Positions 1 through 6,298 are shown, counted from the first letter of the stretch. The stretch is DNA of 7,894 nt from an uncultured Corynebacterium sp. (GCF_943912665.1 NZ_CALTVG010000082.1:1-7894); one strand, 5' to 3'. Numbers and translations are program-made. Notes: generated by a model not told the origin, from the letters alone.

Positions 1-2206
1 TCTCCTCGTAGCCGCGGGTCTTCAGGCCGCAGTCCGGGTTGACCCACAGGCGCTCCACCGGGACATGCTTGAGAGCGGCGCGGATGAGCTCAGCCATCTC
101 TGCCACGGACGGAATGCGCGGCGAGTGGATGTCGTAGATACCCGGGCCGATCTCGGAGTGGAACTTCTCATCGATGTCCTCGAGGAGCTCCATGCGGGAG
201 CGAGCCGCCTCGATGGAGGTGACGTCGGCGTCGAGGCCGGCGACGGCGTCGATGATCTGGCCGAACTCCGAGTAGCAGAGGTGGGTGTGGATCTGGGTTG
301 CAGGCTTCGCCTGCAACGAAACCACGCGGAATGAGCGCACGGCCCAATCGAGGTAAGCCTTGCGGTCCTGCTCGCGCAGCGGCAGCAGCTCGCGCAGGGC
401 GGGTTCATCGATCTGGATGATGTCGATGCCAGCTTCTTCGAGGTCACGGACTTCGTCGGCAAGCGCGACGCCCAGCTGGTCAGCGGAGACGGACTGGTGG
501 ACGTCATCGCGCACGAAGGACCAGGCCAGGATGGTCACCGGGCCGGTGAGCATGCCCTTGACGTGCTTGTCAGACTGGGACTGCGCGAACTTGGCCCACT
601 CGGTGGTCATGGCCTCCGGGCGGGAGATGTCGCCAACGACGATTGGCGGACGGGTGCAACGGGAGCCGTAGGACTGGACCCAGCCGTTCTCGGTGACGAC
701 GAAGCCGTCGAGAAGCTCAGCAAAGTACTGGACCATGTCGTTGCGCTCCGGCTCGCCGTGGACCAAGACGTCCAAGCCCAGGCGCTCCTGCAGCTCGATG
801 ACGCTGGTGACTTCCTTGCGCAGGGCCTCGGTGTAGTCGGCGTCGGAAAGCTCGCCCTTGCGGTGAGCGGCACGCGCAGCGCGAATCTCGGAGGTCTGCG
901 GGAAGGAACCGATGGTGGTAGTCGGCAACTGCGGCAGGCCGAGGGACTCCTGGGCCTTATTGCGCTCGGCGAACTCCGGCTGGCGCTGGACCTGGCCCTC
1001 CGGCAGCTGCGCGGTGCGATCCTGCACGGCCTGGTTGTGGGTACGAGCGGACTCGGCGCGGGTGCGCACCGCGCGGTCGGCCTGAGCGTAGGCATCCGGG
1101 GCGTCGAGCGGGCCGGCGGCAAGGGCTACGACCTCGCGGACCTTCTCGTCGGCGAAAGCGAACCAGGTGGCGACATCGACCGGCAGGGAGGTCTCTGCCT
1201 CCACGGTGTGCGGGACGTGCTGCAGGGAGACGGAGGTGGTCACAGAGACACCCTCCCCCAGGGACTCGAGCTTCTCGCGCAGGTCGCGCAGGTTAGCGGC
1301 CCAGACGTTGCGGCCGTCGACGAGGCCGGCGGCGAGGTGGGTTGCCGCGGCGAGCTGCTTCACACGCTCGAGGTAGGAGCCATCCAGCGCCAAGGTGCCC
1401 ACGGAAAGGTCGACCTGCGCGGCCTCCGGCTTGAGCTCAGCGATGGCGTCGAGGCCAGCGTTGAGGGAACCGTACGGCGAGGTGAGGTAGACCTGCGGGC
1501 GCTTTTCAGCACCCAGGATGCGGCCGTATGCGGTCTTGAGGGCGGCGGCGAGGGTGGCGTCATCAGCCGCAGCGAGGTCTGCAACGAGGGCCGGCTCGGC
1601 GAGCTGGATCCACTCCACGTCGGCGTCGTGAAGCGCGGCCAACACAGTGAGGTAGGACTCCACCAGCTCATCGAGACGGTCGAGCGGCTGCTTGGTGGCG
1701 CCTTCAGCCTGCTTGGACAGGGCCAGCAGGGTCACGGGGCCGACGAGGACCGGGCGTACGGCGTGGCCTGCGGCGCGGGCCTCCTCCACGATCTTGAGCA
1801 CGCGCTGCGGGCGGGCGGTGAAGGACTGGCCGTCGGCGATCTCGGGGACGATGTAGTGGTAGTTGGTGTCGAACCACTTGGTCATCTCCAGCGGCGCGGT
1901 GTCCTTGTTGCCGCGGGCCAGGGTGAACTCGTCGTCCAGGCTCTCGCCCTCGACGGCACCCACGGTCAGGGCGGTCTCCAGCACGTGGTCGTAGTAAGCG
2001 ACGTCAGCCGGGATGGCGTAGTCCTCGCTCAGACCCAGGTCCTTGAGGCGGGCGTAGGTGTCCAGGCGCAGGGAGTGCGCGGCGGACTCAAAGGTCTCGG
2101 CGTCAATCTTGCCGGACCAGTAAGACTCCAGCGCGCGCTTGAGCTCGCGGTGGGCGCCCACGCGCGGATAGCCCTCAATGGTGGCCTTGGGGAATTGTGC
2201 AGTCAT
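1..2206 (-). CDS. metE: Cobalamin-independent methionine synthase MetE (3' end outside window)
   Basis: 5-methyltetrahydropteroyltriglutamate-homocysteine S-methyltransferase, a cytosolic zinc enzyme that moves the methyl group of methyl-tetrahydrofolate directly to homocysteine to give methionine. Reading the minus strand from ATG 2206 gives 735 codons without a stop. The N-terminal barrel begins GYPRVGAHRELKRALE and contains EMTKWFDTNYHYIVPE. The C-terminal barrel begins with TTTIGSFPQT (Ile432, Ser434, homocysteine site), followed by GEPERNDMVQYF, GMLTGPVTILAWSFVRDD and IDEPALRELLPL. The zinc ligands are visible: His642 and Cys644 in IHTHLCYSEF, Glu666 in TSIEAAR and Cys726 in WVNPDCGLKTRG. 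By comparison with the family only about 15-25 C-terminal residues are missing. The start is supported by a GGAG (2217-2214) seven bases upstream, inside the end of metF. The ATGA overlap with metF implies translational coupling. Family assignment is very secure. Confidence 0.97.
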   Translation of the reverse strand, partial: MTAQFPKATIEGYPRVGAHRELKRALESYWSGKIDAETFESAAHSLRLDTYARLKDLGLSEDYAIPADVAYYDHVLETALTVGAVEGESLDDEFTLARGNKDTAPLEMTKWFDTNYHYIVPEIADGQSFTARPQRVLKIVEEARAAGHAVRPVLVGPVTLLALSKQAEGATKQPLDRLDELVESYLTVLAALHDADVEWIQLAEPALVADLAAADDATLAAALKTAYGRILGAEKRPQVYLTSPYGSLNAGLDAIAELKPEAAQVDLSVGTLALDGSYLERVKQLAAATHLAAGLVDGRNVWAANLRDLREKLESLGEGVSVTTSVSLQHVPHTVEAETSLPVDVATWFAFADEKVREVVALAAGPLDAPDAYAQADRAVRTRAESARTHNQAVQDRTAQLPEGQVQRQPEFAERNKAQESLGLPQLPTTTIGSFPQTSEIRAARAAHRKGELSDADYTEALRKEVTSVIELQERLGLDVLVHGEPERNDMVQYFAELLDGFVVTENGWVQSYGSRCTRPPIVVGDISRPEAMTTEWAKFAQSQSDKHVKGMLTGPVTILAWSFVRDDVHQSVSADQLGVALADEVRDLEEAGIDIIQIDEPALRELLPLREQDRKAYLDWAVRSFRVVSLQAKPATQIHTHLCYSEFGQIIDAVAGLDADVTSIEAARSRMELLEDIDEKFHSEIGPGIYDIHSPRIPSVAEMAELIRAALKHVPVERLWVNPDCGLKTRGYEE
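2203..2206 (-). other. metF stop / metE start ATGA overlap
   Basis: The four bases ATGA on the minus strand contain the metE start (ATG) and the metF stop (TGA). With a GGAG seven bases before the ATG, ribosomes finishing metF can restart directly on metE. This implies one transcript and roughly matched amounts of the reductase and the methyltransferase that uses its product. Confidence 0.9.
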
Positions 2207-3126
2207 GGTGTCACTCCAATTCGGTTAAGCAGGTCAGTCGTGATGTCAGGATTGTTGTGTGTGTAGATGTGTAGCCCGTCGGCACCGGCCCGCAAGACGG
2301 CTTGGGCCAACGCGGCGGTAATCTGCATGCCTATTTCTTTCTCTTCCTCCGGGGAGGTCGCTGCCGCGAGCTGATCCAGCACGCCCCGGGGGGCGTCCAG
2401 CCCGGACAGCTGGCACATTCGCTCCACCCGGGCCCGGCTGGTCATCGGCATGATTCCTGGGATGAGCGGGATCCTCACCCCGGACAGCCGGGCACGCTCG
2501 GCGAAGCGGACGTAATCCTCCGCGTCGAAGAAGAGCTGGGTGATGGCGAAGTCCGCACCGAGGCGTTGCTTGGCCAAGAGGACATCGAGATCCTCGTCCG
2601 GGGTGGCGGATTCCGCGTGGCCGCTGGGGTAGCAGGCCACACCGACGGCCAGGCGGCCGGCGGCGAGCCGCGCCACGCGGGCGGACTCCCAGCGGCGGAT
2701 GAGCCGGACCAGGGAATCTGCGTGCGGCAGGTGGCCATCCGGCATCCCGCCCTCCGGGAGGTCGCCGCGCAAGGCGAGCAGACCGCGCACGCCGGCGTCT
2801 ACTAGGCGCTCAATCCAGGCCTCAAGTTCCTCCTCGGTACCGGCGGTGCAGGCCAGGTGGGCCAGGGGCCGCATGGAGGTATCGCGGGAGATCTTTTCAA
2901 TGAAGGCGGCGGTGCCGTCCAGCCACCCGGAGCGTTGCGAGCTGGTCACCGCGATGTAGTCGGGGTGATAGGCGGTCAGTGCGGCAAGCAAACGGTCGAT
3001 CTTGGCGGCGTCGGCGTCGTGCCGCGGCGGGATCACCTCGAAGGACAAGGCGGGGCGCTCGACGCGCTCAGGTGTATCTTCGCTGATTTGGTCTAGTGGC
3101 GCCGACGCGGACATCCTCGGGGACAT
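2203..3126 (-). CDS. metF: 5,10-methylenetetrahydrofolate reductase MetF
   Basis: Flavoprotein that reduces methylene-tetrahydrofolate to 5-methyl-tetrahydrofolate, the methyl donor used by the downstream metE product. The 307-residue protein has the usual bacterial MetF length of about 300. SFEVIPPR near residues 28-35 carries the catalytic glutamate (Glu30), and LLALRGDLPEG carries the conserved Asp122 of the FAD/folate site. DFAITQLFFD and RIPLIPGIMPM are further family signatures, and the chain ends ADGLHIYTHNN. ATG 3126 is preferred because a perfect AGGAGG (3137-3132) lies five bases upstream. The GTG at 3132 would overlap that ribosome site, and the ATG at 3114 is too far from it. The TGA stop (2205-2203) overlaps the metE start. 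The first 25 residues are polar and probably disordered. Regulation is probably through the divergent region upstream. Confidence 0.95.
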   Translation of the reverse strand: MSPRMSASAPLDQISEDTPERVERPALSFEVIPPRHDADAAKIDRLLAALTAYHPDYIAVTSSQRSGWLDGTAAFIEKISRDTSMRPLAHLACTAGTEEELEAWIERLVDAGVRGLLALRGDLPEGGMPDGHLPHADSLVRLIRRWESARVARLAAGRLAVGVACYPSGHAESATPDEDLDVLLAKQRLGADFAITQLFFDAEDYVRFAERARLSGVRIPLIPGIMPMTSRARVERMCQLSGLDAPRGVLDQLAAATSPEEEKEIGMQITAALAQAVLRAGADGLHIYTHNNPDITTDLLNRIGVTP

Positions 3127-3179
3127 GCTCACCTCCTCTGCAGGTCATCTGGGTAACTGTTCTGTGCTGTTGCGAAAAA

Positions 3180-3203
3180 CGTACCAAGCTGTTCATTTCT
3201 GCG
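3180..3203. repeat. Copy 1 of 24-bp direct repeat, candidate operator
   Basis: Begins CGTACCAAGCTG and ends ATTTCTGCG. It matches the copy at 3291-3314 in 20 of 24 positions. On the minus strand its core reads TGAACAGCTTGGTACG, a degraded form of the TAGAC-N6-GTCTA layout. It lies about 55-75 bases upstream of the metF start, a suitable place for a repressor site. Confidence 0.5.
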
Positions 3204-3219
3204 ATAGGCTCTTGGGCTT

Positions 3220-3230
3220 TGGTATTACCA
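3220..3230. promoter_or_regulatory. 11-bp perfect palindrome TGGTATTACCA
   Basis: TGGTA-T-TACCA is a perfect inverted repeat between the two direct-repeat copies, about 95-105 bases upstream of metF. It overlaps a possible leftward -10 (TAATAC on the minus strand). It could be a regulator site. I do not recognise a known corynebacterial operator in it. Confidence 0.35.
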
Positions 3231-3290
3231 TTCTGAGGCACTTAGCTGCACCGTTACGCCAAAAGCCAGGTGAATAAAATCTCCGCGTTC

Positions 3291-3314
3291 CGTACAAAGC
3301 TGTCTATTTCGGCG
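3291..3314. repeat. Copy 2 of 24-bp direct repeat, with McbR-like half-site
   Basis: Begins CGTACAAAGCTG and ends ATTTCGGCG, 111 bases after copy 1. On the minus strand the core reads TAGACAGCTTTGTACG, which has a perfect TAGAC half-site, six spacer bases and then GTACG in place of GTCTA (7 of 10 consensus positions). TAGAC-N6-GTCTA is the published C. glutamicum operator of McbR, which represses metE, metF and other methionine genes. Assignment to McbR is inference. Confidence 0.45.
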
Positions 3315-3401
3315 CGCGGTTGCTGCTCCCCACACGTGGTGGCGGGCCGTGCGCGGCGCCACTACGCTGGTGAAGAGTTCCCGAATGTAATGAGAGAGAC
3401 T

Positions 3402-3407
3402 TAGGCT
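3402..3407 (+). promoter_or_regulatory. Possible -10 of the lysine-rich membrane-protein gene
   Basis: TAGGCT fits the loose actinobacterial TAnnnT -10 pattern and lies 35 bases before the ATG at 3437. The -35 region about 18 bases upstream (TTCCCG) is poor, so this is a weak call. An AAGGAG ribosome site (3418-3423) lies between it and the start. Confidence 0.3.
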
Positions 3408-3436
3408 AAACCCAGATAAGGAGCGCCTGCCCCATC

Positions 3437-4285
3437 ATGAATCCCACCGCCCTGAACACAGTGCTCAACGTGGCTTCCTCCCTGCGCAGCCGCCTCAAGG
3501 ACTACCGCGAGGAGAAGGCGCGTGACGCGTACACCGTGCTCGAGACCGCTGCCGCCCGGATGGACGAGCGCGATAATGACTGGTTCCCGGAGGCCCGCCG
3601 TGAGGCCGGGGCCGTGACCAAGGCGGCGCACGCTCGCCTCGAGCGCGCCCTGGAGCAGCTCAAGGAGCACAGCGACGAGGCCACCGAGAAGATTTCTGCT
3701 GCCGCCACCGATGCCCAGGAGACCGCCTCAAAGCGCCTGAGCAAGGCCCAGAAGAACGCCGAGAAGAAGGCGGCCCAGGCCCGCAAGAAGGCCTCCAAGA
3801 AGTCCGCCAAGGTGCAGAAGAAGGCCAAGAAGCGCGCCCAGAAGCTCTCCCGCAAGGAGCAGAAGAAGGGCTCGAAGGTCTGGCTGATCTCCGCCATCGT
3901 GGCTGCCTTCGCCGCCGTGGCCGGTGGCGTGTACTACTTCTTCACCCAGAAGAAGCAGAAGGAGTCCGAGGTCCCGCCACGCGTGGAGGACTTTGCCACC
4001 CCGTCCACCACCGCCCCGCAGGGCTCCACCTTGGTCTATACCTCCACCACGGAGGATGACGCCAAGGCCCCCGCGGCCACGGCAACCACTGCCGGCGCCA
4101 ACGCCGTTCCTACCCACACCTCCGATCTGGCAGAGGACGGCGTGGTCGAGCGCGACGAGGAGCTGCTGGGCTCCCTGGATGAGCAGCTGGCCAAGCACCG
4201 CGAGGAAGCCGCCGATTCCGTCGATACCGCAGACGGCGACGAGTCCGAGGGCAAGCACCGCCTGCGCACTGACGAGGACAACTAA
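3437..4285 (+). CDS. Single-pass membrane protein with lysine/alanine-rich H1-like domain
   Basis: 282-residue protein not assigned to a named family. Residues 1-98 are charged and probably helical, with coiled-coil character (DYREEKARDAYTVLETAAAR). Residues 99-147 are extremely rich in Lys, Arg and Ala (AQARKKASKKSAKVQKKAKK), like histone H1 or the tail of mycobacterial HU. A transmembrane helix follows (about 148-170, WLISAIVAAFAAVAGGVYYFF) and then an acidic, Thr/Ala/Pro-rich tail (171-282). The positive-inside rule places the basic domain in the cytoplasm and the tail outside. The layout, soluble helical part then one TM then short tail, recalls mycobacterial CwsA-type cell-division proteins, but no homology is claimed. 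AAGGAG at 3418-3423 is a rather distant ribosome site (13 bases). The gene is divergent from metF and closed by a strong terminator. The basic domain could bind nucleic acid or anionic membrane. Confidence 0.85.
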   Translation: MNPTALNTVLNVASSLRSRLKDYREEKARDAYTVLETAAARMDERDNDWFPEARREAGAVTKAAHARLERALEQLKEHSDEATEKISAAATDAQETASKRLSKAQKNAEKKAAQARKKASKKSAKVQKKAKKRAQKLSRKEQKKGSKVWLISAIVAAFAAVAGGVYYFFTQKKQKESEVPPRVEDFATPSTTAPQGSTLVYTSTTEDDAKAPAATATTAGANAVPTHTSDLAEDGVVERDEELLGSLDEQLAKHREEAADSVDTADGDESEGKHRLRTDEDN

Positions 4286-4347
4286 AACTGGCAATTAGCG
4301 CAGACAGCTAGGCGGCGACTCCGCAAACCGGATCCCCGGATCCTCAC

Positions 4348-4377
4348 AACCCTCTCCCCGCCTTTGGGGGGAGGGTT
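4348..4377 (+). terminator. Strong hairpin terminator after the membrane-protein gene
   Basis: The arms AACCCTCTCCCC (4348-4359) and GGGGGGAGGGTT (4366-4377) pair over 12 base pairs with one G-U wobble around a six-base loop GCCTTT. The run of T after the stem is short. It lies 63 bases after the stop of the lysine-rich membrane protein and separates it from the small gene downstream. Confidence 0.8.
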
Positions 4378-4552
4378 TACGTTGTCTTGATCTCACCTCT
4401 TTGCCCCCACGTGGGCGAACTGATTCAATTCTAATAACCGGTATCAATCCTCTTAAAGGGTTGGTACCCGCGCGCAGTTTTTGCTCGCGCATTGTGTGGG
4501 TTTTAATGGATTTTCGAGTAATCGATTTTTGTCAGCACCAAGGAGATAAGGC
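4378..4552. promoter_or_regulatory. Upstream region of the 67-residue protein gene
   Basis: 175 bases without a gene. It contains the perfect 10-bp palindrome CCCACGTGGG (4406-4415), an AT-rich stretch (about 4417-4460) and an imperfect hairpin with GCGCG/CGCGC arms around 4470-4490. A possible promoter is TTGCTC (4481-4486) with an AT-rich TTTAAT/TAATGG -10 near 4502-4509, matched only loosely. A clear AAGGAG ribosome site (4540-4545) precedes the GTG start by seven bases. Confidence 0.4.
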
Positions 4553-4756
4553 GTGAGCTTCGAGTCCCTCGTAGTCAAGCTCAAAGGTGGGGACACCTTC
4601 TACTTCCCGGCGGGAGCCGTGGCGGGGGACCCGTCCCCCCGCGTGGACAACCTCCGTTTCGCCATTGAGAACGGCACCACCTTTCATTCGGTGGATGATT
4701 ACGGCGTGATTCGTGAGTTCAACGGCTACGACGTGGACAACTACCACCTCTCCTAA
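4553..4756 (+). CDS. Small hypothetical protein, 67 residues
   Basis: Starts with GTG 4553, supported by AAGGAG seven bases upstream, and runs MSFESLVVKLKGGDTFYFPA to the end NGYDVDNYHLS. It is acidic and has no signal peptide, membrane segment or cysteines. The alternation of hydrophobic residues (SLVVKL, DTFYFPAG, TFHSVDDYGVIREF) suggests a small beta-rich cytoplasmic fold. I do not recognise the family. The strong ribosome site, protein-like composition and isolation by the upstream terminator all argue for a real gene. The next gene starts about 80 bases later on the same strand but probably has its own promoter. No function is proposed. Confidence 0.75.
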   Translation: MSFESLVVKLKGGDTFYFPAGAVAGDPSPRVDNLRFAIENGTTFHSVDDYGVIREFNGYDVDNYHLS

Positions 4757-4759
4757 GGC

Positions 4760-4775
4760 TGTTACCTAAGTCACC
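4760..4775. promoter_or_regulatory. GlxR-like (CRP-type) site
   Basis: TGTTACCTAAGTCACC matches the GlxR consensus TGTGA-N6-TCACA at 8 of 10 fixed positions. It lies just after the 67-residue gene and 62 bases before the preferred start of the acetyltransferase gene, so it could act on that promoter. GlxR is the global cAMP-responsive regulator of corynebacteria. Near-matches are common by chance, so this is only a candidate. Confidence 0.3.
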
Positions 4776-4823
4776 GCACTAGGCGCGACCAGTGGGCGTT
4801 AGGGCATGCTCTCACTCGCGTCC

Positions 4824-4829
4824 TACCAT
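4824..4829 (+). promoter_or_regulatory. Possible -10 for a leaderless acetyltransferase transcript
   Basis: TACCAT fits the TAnnnT -10 pattern and ends seven bases before ATG 4837, the spacing expected if transcription starts at the A of that ATG. No Shine-Dalgarno sequence is visible before any of the possible starts, which fits a leaderless message. The -35 is weak (TTAGGG near 4799). Confidence 0.35.
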
Positions 4830-4836
4830 GGGTGAC

Positions 4837-5322
4837 ATGCATCTTCTCCCCCTCACCGAAGCCGACCGCACCTACCTCGCCCGCCTGAACTTCCTCACCG
4901 ACACCTTTGGTGACGAGTTCAAGGAGCTGCCCGCGCAGTTCGATGCGGACTTTGACTACTACCTAGGCGGCTGGGAGCCCTCCCGCGCCGGGTTCATCGC
5001 CTGGGAGGGGAACGTGCCGGCGGGCGGCGCCTGGCTCAACTGGGGCACCGCCGAGCGCCACGGCTATGGCCATGTGGCTGAGGGCATCCCTGAGGTGGCC
5101 CTCGCCGTCGAACCCCGCTTCCGCAGCCAGGGCGTGGGCACCATGCTTCTCGACGCCTGCACGGTTCTCGCCCGCGAGATGAACGCCCCCGGCATCTCGC
5201 TGTCGGTCGCCGAAGATAACCCGCGGGCGCACCGCCTCTACCTGCACCTTGGCTTCGAGCCGGTGGGCCACGGCCGCGGCCACGAGGTGCTGGTGAAGCG
5301 CTTCAGTGACTCGCCGCAATAG
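4837..5322 (+). CDS. GNAT-family N-acetyltransferase
   Basis: Acetyl-CoA-dependent acetyltransferase of the GNAT superfamily, substrate unknown. From ATG 4837 it has 161 residues, a normal single-domain length. It begins MHLLPLTEADRTYLARL, the usual first strand and helix of the fold. The acetyl-CoA site (motif A) is clear: VALAVEPRFRSQGVGTMLL, with RSQGVG at about 96-101 giving the pyrophosphate-binding loop. SVAEDNPRAHRLYLHLGFEP is the classic motif B ending, with the Asn and Tyr typical of the family. Alternative starts are ATG 4828 (three extra residues) and GTG 4792; none has a ribosome site. The gene is convergent with the surface-protein gene at 5364. The product could modify a small metabolite, an antibiotic-like amine or a protein N-terminus; nothing here distinguishes these. 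Confidence 0.9.
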   Translation: MHLLPLTEADRTYLARLNFLTDTFGDEFKELPAQFDADFDYYLGGWEPSRAGFIAWEGNVPAGGAWLNWGTAERHGYGHVAEGIPEVALAVEPRFRSQGVGTMLLDACTVLAREMNAPGISLSVAEDNPRAHRLYLHLGFEPVGHGRGHEVLVKRFSDSPQ

Positions 5323-5363
5323 CTCCCCGGCCCGCCTTGCTCGTGGTGCCTACTTAGTCCTCT

Positions 5364-5996
5364 TTAGTAGTGCAGCTGCGGGTTGGCAATGGCGATGCCA
5401 CTGATGGGGGCCTCGGCGTTCTTGGAGTCATAGCCGGTGAGCCGGAAGTCAATGTTCTTGCTCGCGCCGGAGGAATAGCGAGCGATATCGAACCTGATGT
5501 TCTTGACCTGGCCCGGACGGACAATCTCATTCAGCACCTGCTTGCCACCAACTTCTGCCTGGACACGCACGTAGGCGGGGCGCTGATTCTTCAGCGTGTT
5601 GTCGTCGAAGCCAAGAGTAGCGGTGAGGTACTTGAACTCGACACCCGGGTCGTTGCGGTTCGGACGAATCCGGTAGGAATCCTGAGTGGTTTTGGAATAG
5701 GTGTTGACGAAAGAGTTGCTGTAGGTCTTGCCGTTAATGCTGACCTGGGTGTTGCTGTCACCACGGCCATTTGTCCACACCCACGTATCCGTGGCGGGCA
5801 TAGACTTCGTTGCCGTGTTATTCGACCCCGCCGCCGGGGAGCTGGCAGACGTGCCCGAGTTGCTGCTGGAAAGATCGCCGGAGCTGACCAAGCCCGCGAT
5901 GGTGCTGACGGCGGCGATGATGGCCACGATGGCGGCTGCAATTTCTTGGATGTTTCCGGAGTTGAGCTGCTTGAGAATCTTGTTGAGCTGATCCAT
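5364..5996 (-). CDS. Putative surface protein with NPCBM/NEW2-like carbohydrate-binding domain
   Basis: 210-residue protein. Residues 1-18 are polar with Lys6 and Lys9; residues 19-38 form a hydrophobic helix (IAAAIVAIIAAVSTIAGLVS); residues 39-66 are a Ser/Gly/Thr/Asn linker typical of exposed segments. Residues 70-210 look like one beta-sandwich: WVWTNGRGD, VSINGKTYSNSF, FKYLTATLGFDD, AYVRVQAEVGGKQVL, IRFDIARY and a final IAIANPQLHY. This order (G-x-x-Y strand, 'lxatlGfDD', 'vxaevgGkxv', 'aNPxL') resembles NPCBM/NEW2 galactose-binding-like modules. The call is from pattern and not from a search. There is no classical signal cleavage site; the helix may be a membrane anchor or mediate signal-less export. 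AAAGGA (6010-6005) lies eight bases before ATG 5996. The gene is convergent with the acetyltransferase and has an unusually long structured region upstream. Confidence 0.75.
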   Translation of the reverse strand: MDQLNKILKQLNSGNIQEIAAAIVAIIAAVSTIAGLVSSGDLSSSNSGTSASSPAAGSNNTATKSMPATDTWVWTNGRGDSNTQVSINGKTYSNSFVNTYSKTTQDSYRIRPNRNDPGVEFKYLTATLGFDDNTLKNQRPAYVRVQAEVGGKQVLNEIVRPGQVKNIRFDIARYSSGASKNIDFRLTGYDSKNAEAPISGIAIANPQLHY

Positions 5997-6112
5997 GCGA
6001 GTTTTCCTTTCACGATAGAGAGTGGATCCGAGGAAGAAGGTTATTTAATGAACTATCTAGCTTCAACGGGACTAAAAGAGCCTCCAGAGCCTAGCCAACA
6101 AAACCCCAGGAG

Positions 6113-6132
6113 CTGGTGTTTCACGGCACCAG
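6113..6132. repeat. Inverted repeat upstream of the NPCBM-like gene
   Basis: CTGGTG (6113-6118) and CACCAG (6127-6132) form a perfect six-base-pair stem with an eight-base loop, about 120 bases upstream of the surface-protein start. It could be a leader hairpin or an operator. Confidence 0.4.
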
Positions 6133-6298
6133 GCACGAAAAATCCGCTTGACATCTGCGCAGCATTATGACGCGACACCAGGCAAGCCCCCACGCCCGGC
6201 CCCGTACATAACTCCCGAGGCCACACCTCGCCCAGCAAGGACCCCATTCGCGCAGCTACGAGTACGTGTTCGAGATAAAGATGCGCACCTAGGCAGCG

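Larger units (their letters stand above)
3127..3436. promoter_or_regulatory. Divergent intergenic region between metF and the membrane-protein gene
   Basis: About 310 bases with no credible gene, holding the promoters of metF (leftward) and the lysine-rich membrane protein gene (rightward). Elements seen are an imperfect 24-bp direct repeat (3180-3203 and 3291-3314), an 11-bp palindrome (3220-3230), a GC-rich inverted repeat (3339-3362) and a possible rightward -10 TAGGCT (3402-3407). On the minus strand TAATAC (3228-3223), inside the palindrome, could be the metF -10, but no good -35 is visible. I found no cobalamin riboswitch features, although such a switch precedes metE in mycobacteria. 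Exact transcription starts cannot be read from the sequence. Confidence 0.6.

Noticed and set aside
497..2266. 589-codon open frame on the plus strand
   Set aside because: It lies wholly opposite metE, which is an unmistakable intact enzyme gene. Long antisense frames are normal in GC-rich DNA and this one has no family features.
3127..3436. Cobalamin or SAM riboswitch before metF-metE
   Set aside because: I looked for the B12-box and SAM-I core patterns and saw neither. The elements present look like DNA operator repeats.
3728..4294. 188-codon minus-strand frame rich in Leu and Gly
   Set aside because: Its composition is simply the complement of the Lys/Ala-rich codons (AAG, GCC) of the membrane-protein gene.
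4330..4344. Two GGATCC palindromes separated by CC just before the terminator
   Set aside because: Short and symmetrical by chance. The stronger 12-bp stem just downstream explains termination.
5350..5370. CTACT/AGTAG hairpin between the convergent genes as a bidirectional terminator
   Set aside because: Only five weak base pairs with an 11-base loop, overlapping a stop codon, so it is too weak to call.
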